Of a stretch of DNA of 22,520 bases, positions 1 through 9,190 are shown piece by piece. The translations under genes were made by a program, and so were the position numbers. Source of the DNA: Kocuria sp. (GTDB lineage Bacteria; Actinomycetota; Actinomycetes; Actinomycetales; Micrococcaceae); contig JAKDKI010000005.1 of NCBI GenBank assembly GCA_030453435.1, forward strand, positions 1-22,520. The letters are read 5' to 3'. Below the pieces are notes generated by a model. That model was not told the DNA's origin. It saw nothing but the letters and a program-made list of their open reading frames with translations, and searched no databases. Positions within the stretch are counted from its first letter, which is position 1; the number at the start of each line of letters is the position of its first letter.

Positions 1-341
1 GGTGTTGGTGGGCTCGATTGTACCCAGTCGGCACGCTGCACACAGGGGCTCCTCCCCCGTTCCTCCTCCGGTGACCTGTGCACAGCTCGCACCCGTGGAC
101 AGCGCCGGTGCCGGCCTTCGTTCGTTCCTCACTGCGGCAGGCCCCGACCCTGCCCACCGGCGCGGCCTCATGGGCACAATCGCGGGCATCAGTAGATGCC
201 CGGACGCTTCCCGGTCCGCGTCATCTTGCTCGTGCCTCGCTCGCTGACTTAGGACCTATCAGACGTCACACCTCTTGCACTCAGTAACCCAAGGTTGGAC
301 AAACCGTAGAATTCCGCGGCGGATCGCGTACTCTGGTGCCC
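1..341. other. Non-coding region upstream of relaxase; candidate oriT
   Basis: No convincing gene lies here. I see several inverted repeats: an 11-base pair with two mismatches (36-46 with 75-85), a 6-base pair TGCCCA/TGGGCA (151-156 with 171-176), a perfect 8-bp stem with a 4-base AGTA loop (183-190 with 195-202, core GGGCATC/GATGCCC), and a short TAGG/CCTA palindrome at 250-258. A -10-like TAGAAT occurs at 307-312 without a clear -35. MobF relaxase genes commonly sit next to their oriT, and hairpins beside nic are typical, so oriT is a reasonable inference. I cannot locate the nic site. A replication or regulatory role is also possible. Confidence 0.35.
183..202. repeat. Perfect hairpin upstream of relaxase
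   Basis: An 8-bp perfect stem (183-190 and 195-202) closes a 4-base AGTA loop. It has no T-run, so it does not look like a terminator. It partly competes with a second small stem, CGGAC (201-205) with GTCCG (214-218). It lies about 140 bases before the relaxase start, a plausible relaxase recognition hairpin. Confidence 0.6.
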
Positions 342-3300
342 ATGATGACCGTCCACAAGCTCTCCACGGGCGACGGTCACCTCTACTACACGCAGGAGGT
401 GGCCTCGGGCGACCAGCTGCGCTCCGGGGACCGTGAGCTGGGTGATTACTACCAGGTCACGGGGATGCCTCCGGGCCAGTGGATTGGCTCCGGTGTGGAG
501 CACTTCGGTCTGGACGGGGCGGTGACCGAGGCGCAGATGGACGCGCTCTACGGTGCCGGTGACTCTCCCCTGGACCCGGCAAAACTAAACGAAGAGCAGC
601 AGGCCATCATGGGCCGAACGGTCGAGGCCGCGCGGCTGGAGGCGGCCGAAAAGGTCTACTCCGCTCTGAGTCTGTACCACGGCGAGGGCCCGAAGGGCGA
701 GGCCATCGCCCAGCTCGGAACCTCCCGCAGCGGGTTCTACTGGACGCTCGATCAGCACCGAAAGCTGGGCAACTACCGGCGCTTCATCAACGCGTCAGGC
801 AATGGTGATAAGCAAGCTTTCCTTGACGGATACGTAATGACCAAGGGTCAGGAACGATCCGCGAACGCGGCCGGTAAACGCGCCATCGTTGAGGGCACAC
901 AGGACTGGGTGGAGGCCACCCGCCTGGGGTACAAGCCGGGCGAGTACGTGCAGGAACCTACCAATGACTTCACCCGCGCGCGCGACGAAGAGTACCGCCG
1001 CCACTTCAAGACCCACGACGCTCCCCCCACCGATGCCGAGCGCAAGGAGATACGCAACCGGGTCGCCGGTCAGATGTTCCGCGCCACCCATGGCCGCGAT
1101 GCGAACGGGGTGGAGCTGGCGACGTTCATCGCCAACAACACCGCGCCCCGGCAGCAGTCCGTGGCCGGATATGACCTCGTGTTCACCCCCACCAAGTCGG
1201 TCTCGATGGCCTGGGGACTCGGAGACGAGAACCTACGCACCGGCATCGAGGCCGCCCATGAAGCGGCCATCGCTGAGGTCGTGTCCTACCTAGAAGAGAA
1301 CGCGATTTACGCCCGCCGCGGCCGCGGTGGCGTCGAGCAGATCGACACCGACAAGGGCCTGGTGGCCACGAAGTTCCGGCACTACGACTCGCGTAACGGT
1401 GACCCGAACCTGCACGATCACCTGGTGGTTGCCAACCGGGTGAAGGGTGCTGACGGGCGGTGGTCCACCCTCGACGGGCGGATGATCCACCAGTACGGCG
1501 TCGCGGCTTCCGAGCTGTACAACTCGCGGATCATGCACCACATCCACGACCGTTTGGGCCTGGAGTTCACCCCCACAGAGGTGCGCGGGAAGCAGATTTT
1601 CGAACTCGCCGGGATCACCCGCACCGAGGTCGCGGCGTTCTCCTCCCGCTCGGCCTCCATCAAGGAGACGATGGCCGAGGTGGAGGCTGCGTTCATCGCA
1701 GACCACGGCCACGCCCCCACCGCGAAACAGCGCATCGCGCTAGCGCAACAGGCCACCCTCGCCACCCGACCGGCGAAGGAGGGCCCGCACTCGTTGGAGC
1801 AGCTCAACGAGATGTGGCGTCAGAAGGCCGCCACAGTAACCCCGAACCTGCCCACCGGTGTCGGCCTGGTTGGGCACCTGCGGGCGGCTTCCACGGCACG
1901 GGCGGGGGCCGTCACGGTGGCCGCCGCGGGGCTGGAGGCGACCCCGGAGCATGAGCGGGTCGCGGCGATCATCGCCCGCCTGTCGGAGTCGCGTTCGACC
2001 TGGCGCGGGTCGAACATCGAGGCCGAGACGCTGCGCTACTACCGCGAAGCCACTGGTGGTGTGACCGCCGACCCGCACGCCATCGAGGCCACGGTTCAGG
2101 CGGTGAAGGCGGCTTCAGTGTCGATGACTCCGAGCCTGAACGTGCCGCTGCCGAAGGACCGTGAGCTGGTCCGTGCGGATGGCACGAGCATCTACGAGGC
2201 GGCGAACCGTGAGGTGTTCACGTCCCACGGGATTATTGCCGCGGAGACGTTCTTGGTGGAGGCGGCCACCACCTCGCAGGTGATCCCCGCGGCCACCACT
2301 GACGTGTTCACCACCGAGCTGGAGAAGGCTCGGGCAGCCGGGGTGCAGCTCTCGGACGCTCAGGTGAGCATGGCTCGGGAGTTCGTGACCGGGGACCGGT
2401 TGCTGGGGTTGGGGATCGGTCCGGCCGGTGCCGGTAAGACCTCACTCACCCGCCTGGTCGTGGACACCGCCCACGCGTCCGGGCACCAGGTCTACGGGGT
2501 CGCCCCGACCGCCGCGGCCGCTGATGTGGTCAGTGATTCCATGGGGATCACCGCCACCACCGTGGACGCCTTCCTGCACGCCGAGACCTCTCCCCTGTCC
2601 GTGGGGGACGTGCTGATGGTGGATGAAATCGGGATGGTGTCCACCCCGAAACTCGCCGAGCTGGTTGCCACTGCGGAGGCCGCCGGGGCCGTGGTCCGCG
2701 GTGTCGGCGATGACCGGCAGCTGGCCGCCATCGGGTCCGGCGGGGCTCTGCGGATGATCGACAACGCCACCGCCCTCCCCCGGTTGGAAGAGGTCTACCG
2801 CTTCCGCAACCCGGCGAATCCTGCCGAGGTCAACGAGGCCGAAGTGGCCGCCTCCCTGGCGCTGCGTGAACCCCCTGCTGCGGGCGAGGACCGGCCCTTC
2901 GACTGGTACGTGGGTCAGGGCCGGGTGCGCGCCGGGGAGGAGGAGACCGTGCTGCGCGAAGTCTTCTCCGCGTGGGTCACCGACACCGAGGCCGGGCGCA
3001 CCACGCTGATGATGGCCCCGACCAACGCGCAGGTGACCGCGTTGAACGAGATGGCCCAAGCCCGGGCACTGCACCGCGGAGACCTGGACACCAGCGCGCA
3101 GGTGACCACCGAGGCTGATGCGACGATCTACGGTCACGACCGGATCGTGACCCGCCGTAACGCTCGGGCGTTGGGGTTGAACCAGGGCAAGGACTTCGTG
3201 AAGAACGGCGACACCTGGGACGTGAACCAGGTGCATGAGGACGGGCGGCTCACGGTCACCCACACCGGCCACGGCGGGAAGATCACCCTCCCAGCCGCCT

Positions 3301-5501
3301 ATGTCCGGGAGAACGTGGAGCTGGGTTACGCCTCCACGATCAACCGCGCCCAAGGCGCGACCGTGGACACCGCCCACACCGTCCTCGACGCCACCACCGA
3401 CCGCGCCGGGGCCTACGTCGGTGCCACCCGCGGGAAGTTCGGCAACCACCTGTATGTGGTCACCGGAGAGAACTCCACCCGGGACGAGGTGCTGGAGACC
3501 ATCACCGGGGCCTATGAGACGAATCTGTCCGTGCACGAGCAAGTGGAACGCCTACGCGCGGAGAACCGTTCGGTGCCCGAGCGCCTGGGCCTCTACACCG
3601 CGCTGTCGGATCAGGCGCGCTCCCAGGCGATGGAACATGTGGCTATCCAAGCCCTCGGTGCTACCCGGGCCGCGGAGCTGAAGGCCACCCCCGCGTGGGG
3701 GGCGCTGGCCCACGAGCTTGCCGATGCCACCGAGGCCGGGCTGGACCCGGTGGAACTGCTGGCCGAAGCCCACGAACAACGCGACTTCACCGGCTCCAAG
3801 GACGACTCCGCGGTACTGCACTGGCGCGTGAAGGGCCTACGTGAACACGAGGCCGAGGTCCACGACCCGGCCGCACCCCGCCCGTTCGCTGCGATCCCGG
3901 AGGAGCACCTGGACCGGCTGCTGGCAACCGCCCGCGCCCAGACCGCCGAAGAACCGGCGGCCGCGGTGGAAGATCCCGCCTGGCACACCCGCCCCCACGG
4001 GCTGACCACGACCGCGCACCTGCGCTCCCGACGCGCCGGGATGATGGAGGCGGCCACCGCCCACGACTCCGACGAATACCGCTGCGAGCTCGCCGCCATC
4101 GACGCCGAGCTCTCCCGGCGGGCGTTCCTCTCCCCCACCCAGGAGACCCTGGAGGAGGTCACCCGCGGGGAACGGCCCCGCTCGGAGACCAACCACACCC
4201 TGGCCGAGGGCCTGGCCGCAGAGAAAGCCATCCGCGCCGCCGCCCCAGCCACGACCGGGGCCGGGCTCGAGGACACCGATCGTGCCGCGCTCACCCACGG
4301 GGTCAGTGGGCACACCGCGCCCACCTACTGGGCTGAGAGCCCCTACACCCCGGCCGCGATGCGCGAGGTCCTGGACGCCCACCACGCTGACATCGGGGAA
4401 CTGACCGCGCTGCGCGGTAAGCAGCTCGCGGCCGAGCGTCCCGCCTGGACCGAAGCCCTCGGGGAGGTGCCCGCGAACCCCAAGAACGCCGCGAGGTGGT
4501 ATCGGGTCGCCGGGGAGGTGGACGCCTACCGGGCCACCTACCGGATCACCGAGGAGAAGGCGATCCCGAAGCAGTACGCCGAATCCGAGCGCGGCCAGTA
4601 CCTTGCGGGGCAGATCACCGACGTCCACAAGCGCGGGGCCCTGTCCCACAAAGCCGGTCCGGCCGGGGAGCAGGTGGAGGCCACCGCGCAGCGGGCCACC
4701 GAGAAGCGCGCCACTGTGGAGACACAGACCCCGGCCGAAGCGCAGATCACGGTCTCCACTGACGAGAGGACAAATGCTGTGGAAAATCTCTGGGATGCAG
4801 TCGAGCGTGATTACGCCGCAGAACGAGCGGCCTATGCCGAGCGGGATGCAGCCCAAGGTGTCCTCGATGCTGCGCGGACACGGCTGGAGAACTCCACCCG
4901 CGAGGTTGACTCCATCCGTGAGCGCCTTCTCAACAACGCCCGAGCTGACTATGCACCCGTCGAAGACGCTGCCGCGCGCCTGGACAGCGCTGGCTTCTTC
5001 ACTCGCTCCGCCCGTGAGGCCGAGTACCAGCAAGCCGTCGAGGATTACCGCTCTCAATACGGTACGGAGACCCCGCCCCGGGCCGAGGACGAGCGGTGGC
5101 TGGCACAGCACCCCGAGTACACCCAGGCCCAGGAACGAGCCGAGCAGGACCGCGGAGACGTCGCCGCGGCCGAGGCGGAATATGGGGCGGTGGACAATGC
5201 AGCCCACCAGGCCACGAGCCAACGTGAAAACTCATACCAGGCGTATGCCACCGCCCGTGACGATAATCCACACACCCGTGTGGTTACTGCGAATATGAAC
5301 TCCGAGCAGAGGGGCCGTGCGACAGACCTGCAAACGGCCCGGGACCAGCGCCACCTCGCAGCCGGAACACGCCCGGGCACGGTCCGCGAACGCAACCGCT
5401 CAGCGGCCCGCACAACGTCTCGACCCTCTCAGCAGCGAGCACCACAGCAACAAGCGCAACAGCGCATTCAGCGCACTCCCCCCAGCACACGCCGCCTCTA
5501 A
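342..5501 (+). CDS. MobF (TrwC/TraA-type) conjugative relaxase-helicase
   Basis: A 1719-residue protein that would nick one strand at oriT, stay covalently attached, and unwind the plasmid for transfer. Two N-terminal tyrosine pairs (Y15/Y16 and Y36/Y37) are candidate nucleophiles. The three-histidine metal site is H347, H358 and H360 (motif PNLHDHLVV). A RecD/TraI-like helicase follows: Walker A GPAGAGKTS from residue 693, Walker B MVDEIG with D761, GDDRQ from 789, and INRAQG from about 1000. The last ~500 residues are Ala/Glu/Arg-rich, probably coiled coil. ATG at 342 (MMTVHKLS) matches the usual N terminus; an in-frame GTG lies at 336 and another ATG at 345. No strong ribosome site is visible. 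The gene converges on the transfer operon and ends just before a hairpin. Confidence 0.95.
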   Translation: MMTVHKLSTGDGHLYYTQEVASGDQLRSGDRELGDYYQVTGMPPGQWIGSGVEHFGLDGAVTEAQMDALYGAGDSPLDPAKLNEEQQAIMGRTVEAARLEAAEKVYSALSLYHGEGPKGEAIAQLGTSRSGFYWTLDQHRKLGNYRRFINASGNGDKQAFLDGYVMTKGQERSANAAGKRAIVEGTQDWVEATRLGYKPGEYVQEPTNDFTRARDEEYRRHFKTHDAPPTDAERKEIRNRVAGQMFRATHGRDANGVELATFIANNTAPRQQSVAGYDLVFTPTKSVSMAWGLGDENLRTGIEAAHEAAIAEVVSYLEENAIYARRGRGGVEQIDTDKGLVATKFRHYDSRNGDPNLHDHLVVANRVKGADGRWSTLDGRMIHQYGVAASELYNSRIMHHIHDRLGLEFTPTEVRGKQIFELAGITRTEVAAFSSRSASIKETMAEVEAAFIADHGHAPTAKQRIALAQQATLATRPAKEGPHSLEQLNEMWRQKAATVTPNLPTGVGLVGHLRAASTARAGAVTVAAAGLEATPEHERVAAIIARLSESRSTWRGSNIEAETLRYYREATGGVTADPHAIEATVQAVKAASVSMTPSLNVPLPKDRELVRADGTSIYEAANREVFTSHGIIAAETFLVEAATTSQVIPAATTDVFTTELEKARAAGVQLSDAQVSMAREFVTGDRLLGLGIGPAGAGKTSLTRLVVDTAHASGHQVYGVAPTAAAADVVSDSMGITATTVDAFLHAETSPLSVGDVLMVDEIGMVSTPKLAELVATAEAAGAVVRGVGDDRQLAAIGSGGALRMIDNATALPRLEEVYRFRNPANPAEVNEAEVAASLALREPPAAGEDRPFDWYVGQGRVRAGEEETVLREVFSAWVTDTEAGRTTLMMAPTNAQVTALNEMAQARALHRGDLDTSAQVTTEADATIYGHDRIVTRRNARALGLNQGKDFVKNGDTWDVNQVHEDGRLTVTHTGHGGKITLPAAYVRENVELGYASTINRAQGATVDTAHTVLDATTDRAGAYVGATRGKFGNHLYVVTGENSTRDEVLETITGAYETNLSVHEQVERLRAENRSVPERLGLYTALSDQARSQAMEHVAIQALGATRAAELKATPAWGALAHELADATEAGLDPVELLAEAHEQRDFTGSKDDSAVLHWRVKGLREHEAEVHDPAAPRPFAAIPEEHLDRLLATARAQTAEEPAAAVEDPAWHTRPHGLTTTAHLRSRRAGMMEAATAHDSDEYRCELAAIDAELSRRAFLSPTQETLEEVTRGERPRSETNHTLAEGLAAEKAIRAAAPATTGAGLEDTDRAALTHGVSGHTAPTYWAESPYTPAAMREVLDAHHADIGELTALRGKQLAAERPAWTEALGEVPANPKNAARWYRVAGEVDAYRATYRITEEKAIPKQYAESERGQYLAGQITDVHKRGALSHKAGPAGEQVEATAQRATEKRATVETQTPAEAQITVSTDERTNAVENLWDAVERDYAAERAAYAERDAAQGVLDAARTRLENSTREVDSIRERLLNNARADYAPVEDAAARLDSAGFFTRSAREAEYQQAVEDYRSQYGTETPPRAEDERWLAQHPEYTQAQERAEQDRGDVAAAEAEYGAVDNAAHQATSQRENSYQAYATARDDNPHTRVVTANMNSEQRGRATDLQTARDQRHLAAGTRPGTVRERNRSAARTTSRPSQQRAPQQQAQQRIQRTPPSTRRL

Positions 5502-5506
5502 AGCGC

Positions 5507-5536
5507 GGTGGCCCTCCCCACCTGGGGAGGGCCACC
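5507..5536. terminator. Hairpin between convergent relaxase and T4SS operon
   Basis: A perfect 13-bp GC-rich stem (GGTGGCCCTCCCC at 5507-5519 with its complement at 5524-5536) encloses a 4-base loop; one more C-G pair extends it. It begins five bases after the relaxase stop and lies 24 bases from the end of the opposing DUF4913 gene. There is no T-tract, but symmetry and position suggest a bidirectional terminator. Confidence 0.75.
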
Positions 5537-5559
5537 GTCAGGTGCTCAGACTGAGCCGA

Positions 5560-5985
5560 TCAGTACCAGTAGGGATTCACCACGTCCCCGACGTCATCGA
5601 AGCCCTCCATCTGTAGCTCGTCTGCGGATACATCGCGCACCCGCCGGGACTCGGCGGGCCGATGCCCCGCCGAACAGTCCCGGAACACCCCCGTCTGAGG
5701 ATCAAATAGCGCGCGCGCGTGCAAGTCCCAATGGTGCACCCACCAATCCGAGATCCCGCCCTTCTCCGCGGCCACAAGATACTCCTGGTGCAACGCCCGG
5801 AATCGGGCCACCGCCTCGGGATGGTTCCACCACTCCGGGCAGAACGCGCCGTTCTGTGTCGCCGGATGCTCAATGATCGCCAGCGTCGCATGAATCCACT
5901 GCCCAAAATCGGGGACGGGAGGTGCCTCCCTTCCATCGGGGCGAGGCATCGCTGCCACGTTGTTATCGGCTCTCTCATTAGACAT
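5560..5985 (-). CDS. DUF4913 family protein
   Basis: A 141-residue soluble protein, the last gene of the transfer operon. The family signature is visible: CPEWWNHPEA at 49-58, then WWVHHWD at 81-87, and C104/H108 near the end. DUF4913 proteins are common on actinobacterial plasmids and beside TraG-like coupling proteins; their biochemical role is unknown to me. The conserved Cys/His/Trp pattern could suggest metal binding, but that is speculation. Its ATG overlaps the coupling-protein stop by 8 bases, implying translational coupling, and a GGGAGGA ribosome site sits 8 bases upstream. The context suggests an accessory factor for the coupling protein or relaxosome. Confidence 0.85.
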   Translation of the reverse strand: MSNERADNNVAAMPRPDGREAPPVPDFGQWIHATLAIIEHPATQNGAFCPEWWNHPEAVARFRALHQEYLVAAEKGGISDWWVHHWDLHARALFDPQTGVFRDCSAGHRPAESRRVRDVSADELQMEGFDDVGDVVNPYWY

Positions 5986-7558
5986 GAGCTGTGTCCTCCC
6001 TCTCGGAACCCGGCTGCTTCAATCCAGCCTTCAGTCGCTCTATCCGCGGCTTCAGTTCCTCCACCATCTGCTTATCCTCGAACCAGTAGTGAGCCTGAAC
6101 AACACCGCCCCCGCCGTCGCTCGTCCGCACGTACATAGAACCCGGTGACATGTTCGAGAGGTCGGCTGCGGATAAAATCTCCCGTCTCTGCACCTGATCC
6201 GAACTACTGCGACCGTGCCCGGAACGTGCATTATATGACGATGAATGGGTTTTTACCTTATGATCGTATTGACCAATGATCTTAGACAGTGACGAGACAA
6301 AATCTTCCTCGGTGCCACCGCCGCCATACACCAAGACAGATGCCGCTCCGACGAGTTCGTCCATCCCCTCTTTGCCGTAAACCCTACGACCCTGAGCAAC
6401 AGACTGAAAGTATGAGTTTATTACAATTCCCAGCGATCCGCTGTATGAGTACCACTCCGGCAGCTCTGGAAGCATTACCGTATTTCCCACTTCATCCAGT
6501 TCCATCACCATAGGAACCCGCAATCTCTCATTGCTTCCGGTCGAGGCCTTGACCTTGGCGCTGCGGAAGACGTCCCACACCAAGCTCGACACCAACGCGG
6601 ATGTGGCTCCCGCGCTTCGGCTACCCAGCAAGATCAAGGTATCCGTGCTGGAGGCGAAGGCCACAGGGTCGAAGACTCGGTGATGCTCACTGACTGGCCG
6701 GATGGAAGCCAGGTATTCCTCATGCTCGAACGGTGACGCGCATCGTTGCGCGGTGGCCCACACGGACCCTCGCGTGTCAGCTGGCTGCTTCTTCAGCCCT
6801 CGTAAGGTCGCAGCCTGGTTGGTGAACCCGTGCCTTTCGAGGATGGCTGCGGGCTCGTCCTCGTCCGTGGTCATTGCCCACCGGAACACGTCTTTGTCGG
6901 AACCTCCCGAGACGTTGGCGGCCAGCAGCAAGCTGCCGATGATCTTGGAGCCCATCAGGTCAAAGTGCGCGTTCGGGTTGCCTTCTCGGCTTCCTTCCCC
7001 TTGCGTCGCGGCTTGGAAGATCGCTCCTACCTTTTCGGCGTCCATGCTGTTACGCACCATGCCGATGATATTGAAGTGATCCGTGCTGGCGTCCTTCCTG
7101 TTCAGAATGTTCGTCGGGTCGAAGATCCACACGTTTCCGTGGAACATGCGAGCGGCGAACACCTCCCAGACGCCATCTGCTTTGTTCGACGTCATCACCA
7201 GCGGCCCCGGGGCTTGCTTCGAATGGGGCACCACTTGACTTGTGGTCTTCCCTCGCCCCGGCGCGTGGATCTGCACACTGCACTGCCGCCACCCCTGAAA
7301 TACCGAACTGGAATCCACAGACCCGAGCACCAGGCCCGGTCCGATATTCGGACAGTCGGGATGCAGGTTGGTCCGTGCATCCTGCAAGCGTTGCTCCGCG
7401 CTTGCATTACTAAATCGGGCTCGGTCCCCTAGCCGTTTATTCGCCATCTTCTCTGACGACTTGGGACTGTTGGGCCACAACCACACCACGATGGCAACAA
7501 GCAATACCACGGCCACCGCGATAACAATAAGAGTTGACGCGGAAACAAATCTGAACAT
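5978..7558 (-). CDS. TraG/VirD4-type T4SS coupling protein
   Basis: A 526-residue membrane-anchored ATPase expected to dock the relaxase-DNA complex onto the transfer channel. One hydrophobic N-terminal segment (residues 7-28) is followed by a cytoplasmic domain with Walker A APGRGKTTS (99-107) and Walker B MVMELDEVG (D355, E356). The motif GSRSAGATS near 312-320 and the 'STDTLILLG' strand fit the TraG/TraD fold. Many VirD4 proteins have two membrane segments; only one is evident here, as in shortened actinobacterial forms. It starts 28 bases after the VirB4-like gene, with GGGAAAGG as a probable ribosome site, and overlaps the DUF4913 gene downstream. Confidence 0.92.
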   Translation of the reverse strand: MFRFVSASTLIVIAVAVVLLVAIVVWLWPNSPKSSEKMANKRLGDRARFSNASAEQRLQDARTNLHPDCPNIGPGLVLGSVDSSSVFQGWRQCSVQIHAPGRGKTTSQVVPHSKQAPGPLVMTSNKADGVWEVFAARMFHGNVWIFDPTNILNRKDASTDHFNIIGMVRNSMDAEKVGAIFQAATQGEGSREGNPNAHFDLMGSKIIGSLLLAANVSGGSDKDVFRWAMTTDEDEPAAILERHGFTNQAATLRGLKKQPADTRGSVWATAQRCASPFEHEEYLASIRPVSEHHRVFDPVAFASSTDTLILLGSRSAGATSALVSSLVWDVFRSAKVKASTGSNERLRVPMVMELDEVGNTVMLPELPEWYSYSGSLGIVINSYFQSVAQGRRVYGKEGMDELVGAASVLVYGGGGTEEDFVSSLSKIIGQYDHKVKTHSSSYNARSGHGRSSSDQVQRREILSAADLSNMSPGSMYVRTSDGGGGVVQAHYWFEDKQMVEELKPRIERLKAGLKQPGSEREDTAHV

Positions 7559-7586
7559 GGTCTTACCTTTCCCATTCCATCAGGGG

Positions 7587-9176
7587 CTAAGCCGTTTCCC
7601 GCTCCAGCCGATGAGCTGCCATGCTGTTAGCCCAGGCTTCATTGGTGTCGTGGATTTTCCGTTCCTTGGCAGTCAGGTTCATGTAGAAAGGATTTCCCGT
7701 GGTCTCTCCCAGCTTCAAAAGGAACCGCCCACGGCCAGGAGGCGGCAACGTCACGTTCGTCTTCGGATCGACGCCGCCCTCCGCGGACAGCGACACGAGC
7801 AAGTCCTGCTCCTTTTGAGACATCGGCACGACTTGGGTCAGATCGGCCATCTCGTTCCGGGCCAACCCACCGAAGACCTTGACCGAGGACCGTTCCAGGA
7901 AGCCCGTGGCAATGGAGGTCAGCGCGGGCGTGGACAGCTGGAGATCCTTCATGCTGTGCGTGATGAGCACCTGCCCAAGACCCTTCGTTCGGTTGAGCTT
8001 GGTCAGAGCGTTTACGCGGTGGACGAGCTGCTCGTCTGCACTGAGCACCTGCCACAGCTCATCCATAATCATCAGGTGGTGACGCTCGGGGATGATGCCC
8101 TCAGAAGCCAGATCTTTCAGCGCGGAAGCTCCTGCCTGGCCGTAGCTCCAGCACACGAGCTGCACCGCGGCCCGCAGTGTTCCGTTCGCCTCGTCGATGG
8201 CTGAGACGTCGAAGGACACGCTGCGATCCAACCGCATCGGCTCGGAGGTCTCACGGCAGAACACATCACCGAAGGGCCCCTCCGGGCCCAGCGAGTTCAA
8301 ACCCCGTTGAAGTGTCTCCGTCAGCTCGAAGTATTTTCGGCTCTTGGCCTTCTCATCCATGTCCGGGTCGAACACCAGCATGTCGATGATGTCTCGTGGG
8401 GGATCACGCAGAACGTCTTGAACATCAGAGACCAACGGCTGACGAGCATCACTTTCGGCCTTGTCGGCCGCGTGACGGATCGCCATCGACAGCACGGTCC
8501 CCTCGTTCTTCTTCTCGGTCAGCACATCCCCCAGAGCCAGCTCCACGAGTCCGCGAAGCGTATTGAGCCGCCTATTGTGGATCTCGGAGCGTTGTGCCGC
8601 TTGCATCTTCGGCGGCAGCTTGTTGAGCAAGTCCCAAGCGGGCCCAGCGTCGAGCGGGTTGATCGCCGCCAGCCCAGGAGCCACCGTGAGCACTTGCCCG
8701 CCGGTCTCCTTCACGACTCCGGCGTAGTCCGGTTTCAGATCACCGAGAACCAGGATCAGAAATCCCGCGTCGATCAGCGACAGCGCCCACCGGACGGCGA
8801 TGGTCGATTTTCCGCGACCGTTCAGCGCCATGATGAACCCAGAAGGGGCAGAGACGATGCCCTTGATGTAAAGGCTGATGGGGTCACCGCACGTGATCTG
8901 CCCGTTGATGGTGTTCCGTCCCAGCGGAGCCCCGACCAGCGGGGAGGACGCCGCCCCACAAAATGGCCACAGGCCCGCGGTCTGCCGAGACGTGGCCTGG
9001 TACTCCACGGGGGCTTCTACCCACCCACAGGCACCTCCCCCGGGGCGCTCGTACCCGTACTTGGTCAGAGTCGGGATCTTCTTCTCTTGTGCCTCCAGGG
9101 CCTCCAATGTCTGCCCATCGTTTTTCTTGCTCGATCCGAACGCGAGCCGGTCCACGAGCTTGTCCAGTGCCGTCAT
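7587..9176 (-). CDS. VirB4-like T4SS ATPase (C-terminal motor domain only)
   Basis: A 529-residue ATPase that would energise the conjugation channel. Walker A is NGRGKST (119-125), Walker B LMIMDELW with D372/E373, and a sensor-like LITHSMKDL lies near 411. The family is usually about 800 residues with a separate N-terminal half; here the P-loop is already at residue ~120, so that half is missing. The neighbouring upstream gene (SCO6880-type) appears to supply it. The start is supported by GGAAGGA seven bases before the ATG; the gap to the upstream gene is only 14 bases. It is predicted cytoplasmic and associated with the inner membrane. Confidence 0.9.
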   Translation of the reverse strand: MTALDKLVDRLAFGSSKKNDGQTLEALEAQEKKIPTLTKYGYERPGGGACGWVEAPVEYQATSRQTAGLWPFCGAASSPLVGAPLGRNTINGQITCGDPISLYIKGIVSAPSGFIMALNGRGKSTIAVRWALSLIDAGFLILVLGDLKPDYAGVVKETGGQVLTVAPGLAAINPLDAGPAWDLLNKLPPKMQAAQRSEIHNRRLNTLRGLVELALGDVLTEKKNEGTVLSMAIRHAADKAESDARQPLVSDVQDVLRDPPRDIIDMLVFDPDMDEKAKSRKYFELTETLQRGLNSLGPEGPFGDVFCRETSEPMRLDRSVSFDVSAIDEANGTLRAAVQLVCWSYGQAGASALKDLASEGIIPERHHLMIMDELWQVLSADEQLVHRVNALTKLNRTKGLGQVLITHSMKDLQLSTPALTSIATGFLERSSVKVFGGLARNEMADLTQVVPMSQKEQDLLVSLSAEGGVDPKTNVTLPPPGRGRFLLKLGETTGNPFYMNLTAKERKIHDTNEAWANSMAAHRLERETA

Positions 9177-9190
9177 GCTCGATCCTTCCG

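Noticed and set aside
2442..3542. 366-codon minus-strand open frame inside the relaxase gene
   Set aside because: It is antisense to the helicase domain, whose motifs are intact; long antisense frames are common in high-GC genes.
3837..5222. 461-codon minus-strand open frame opposite the relaxase C terminus
   Set aside because: Low-complexity Gly/Val/Leu-rich shadow, no start signal, and the plus-strand frame continues without interruption.
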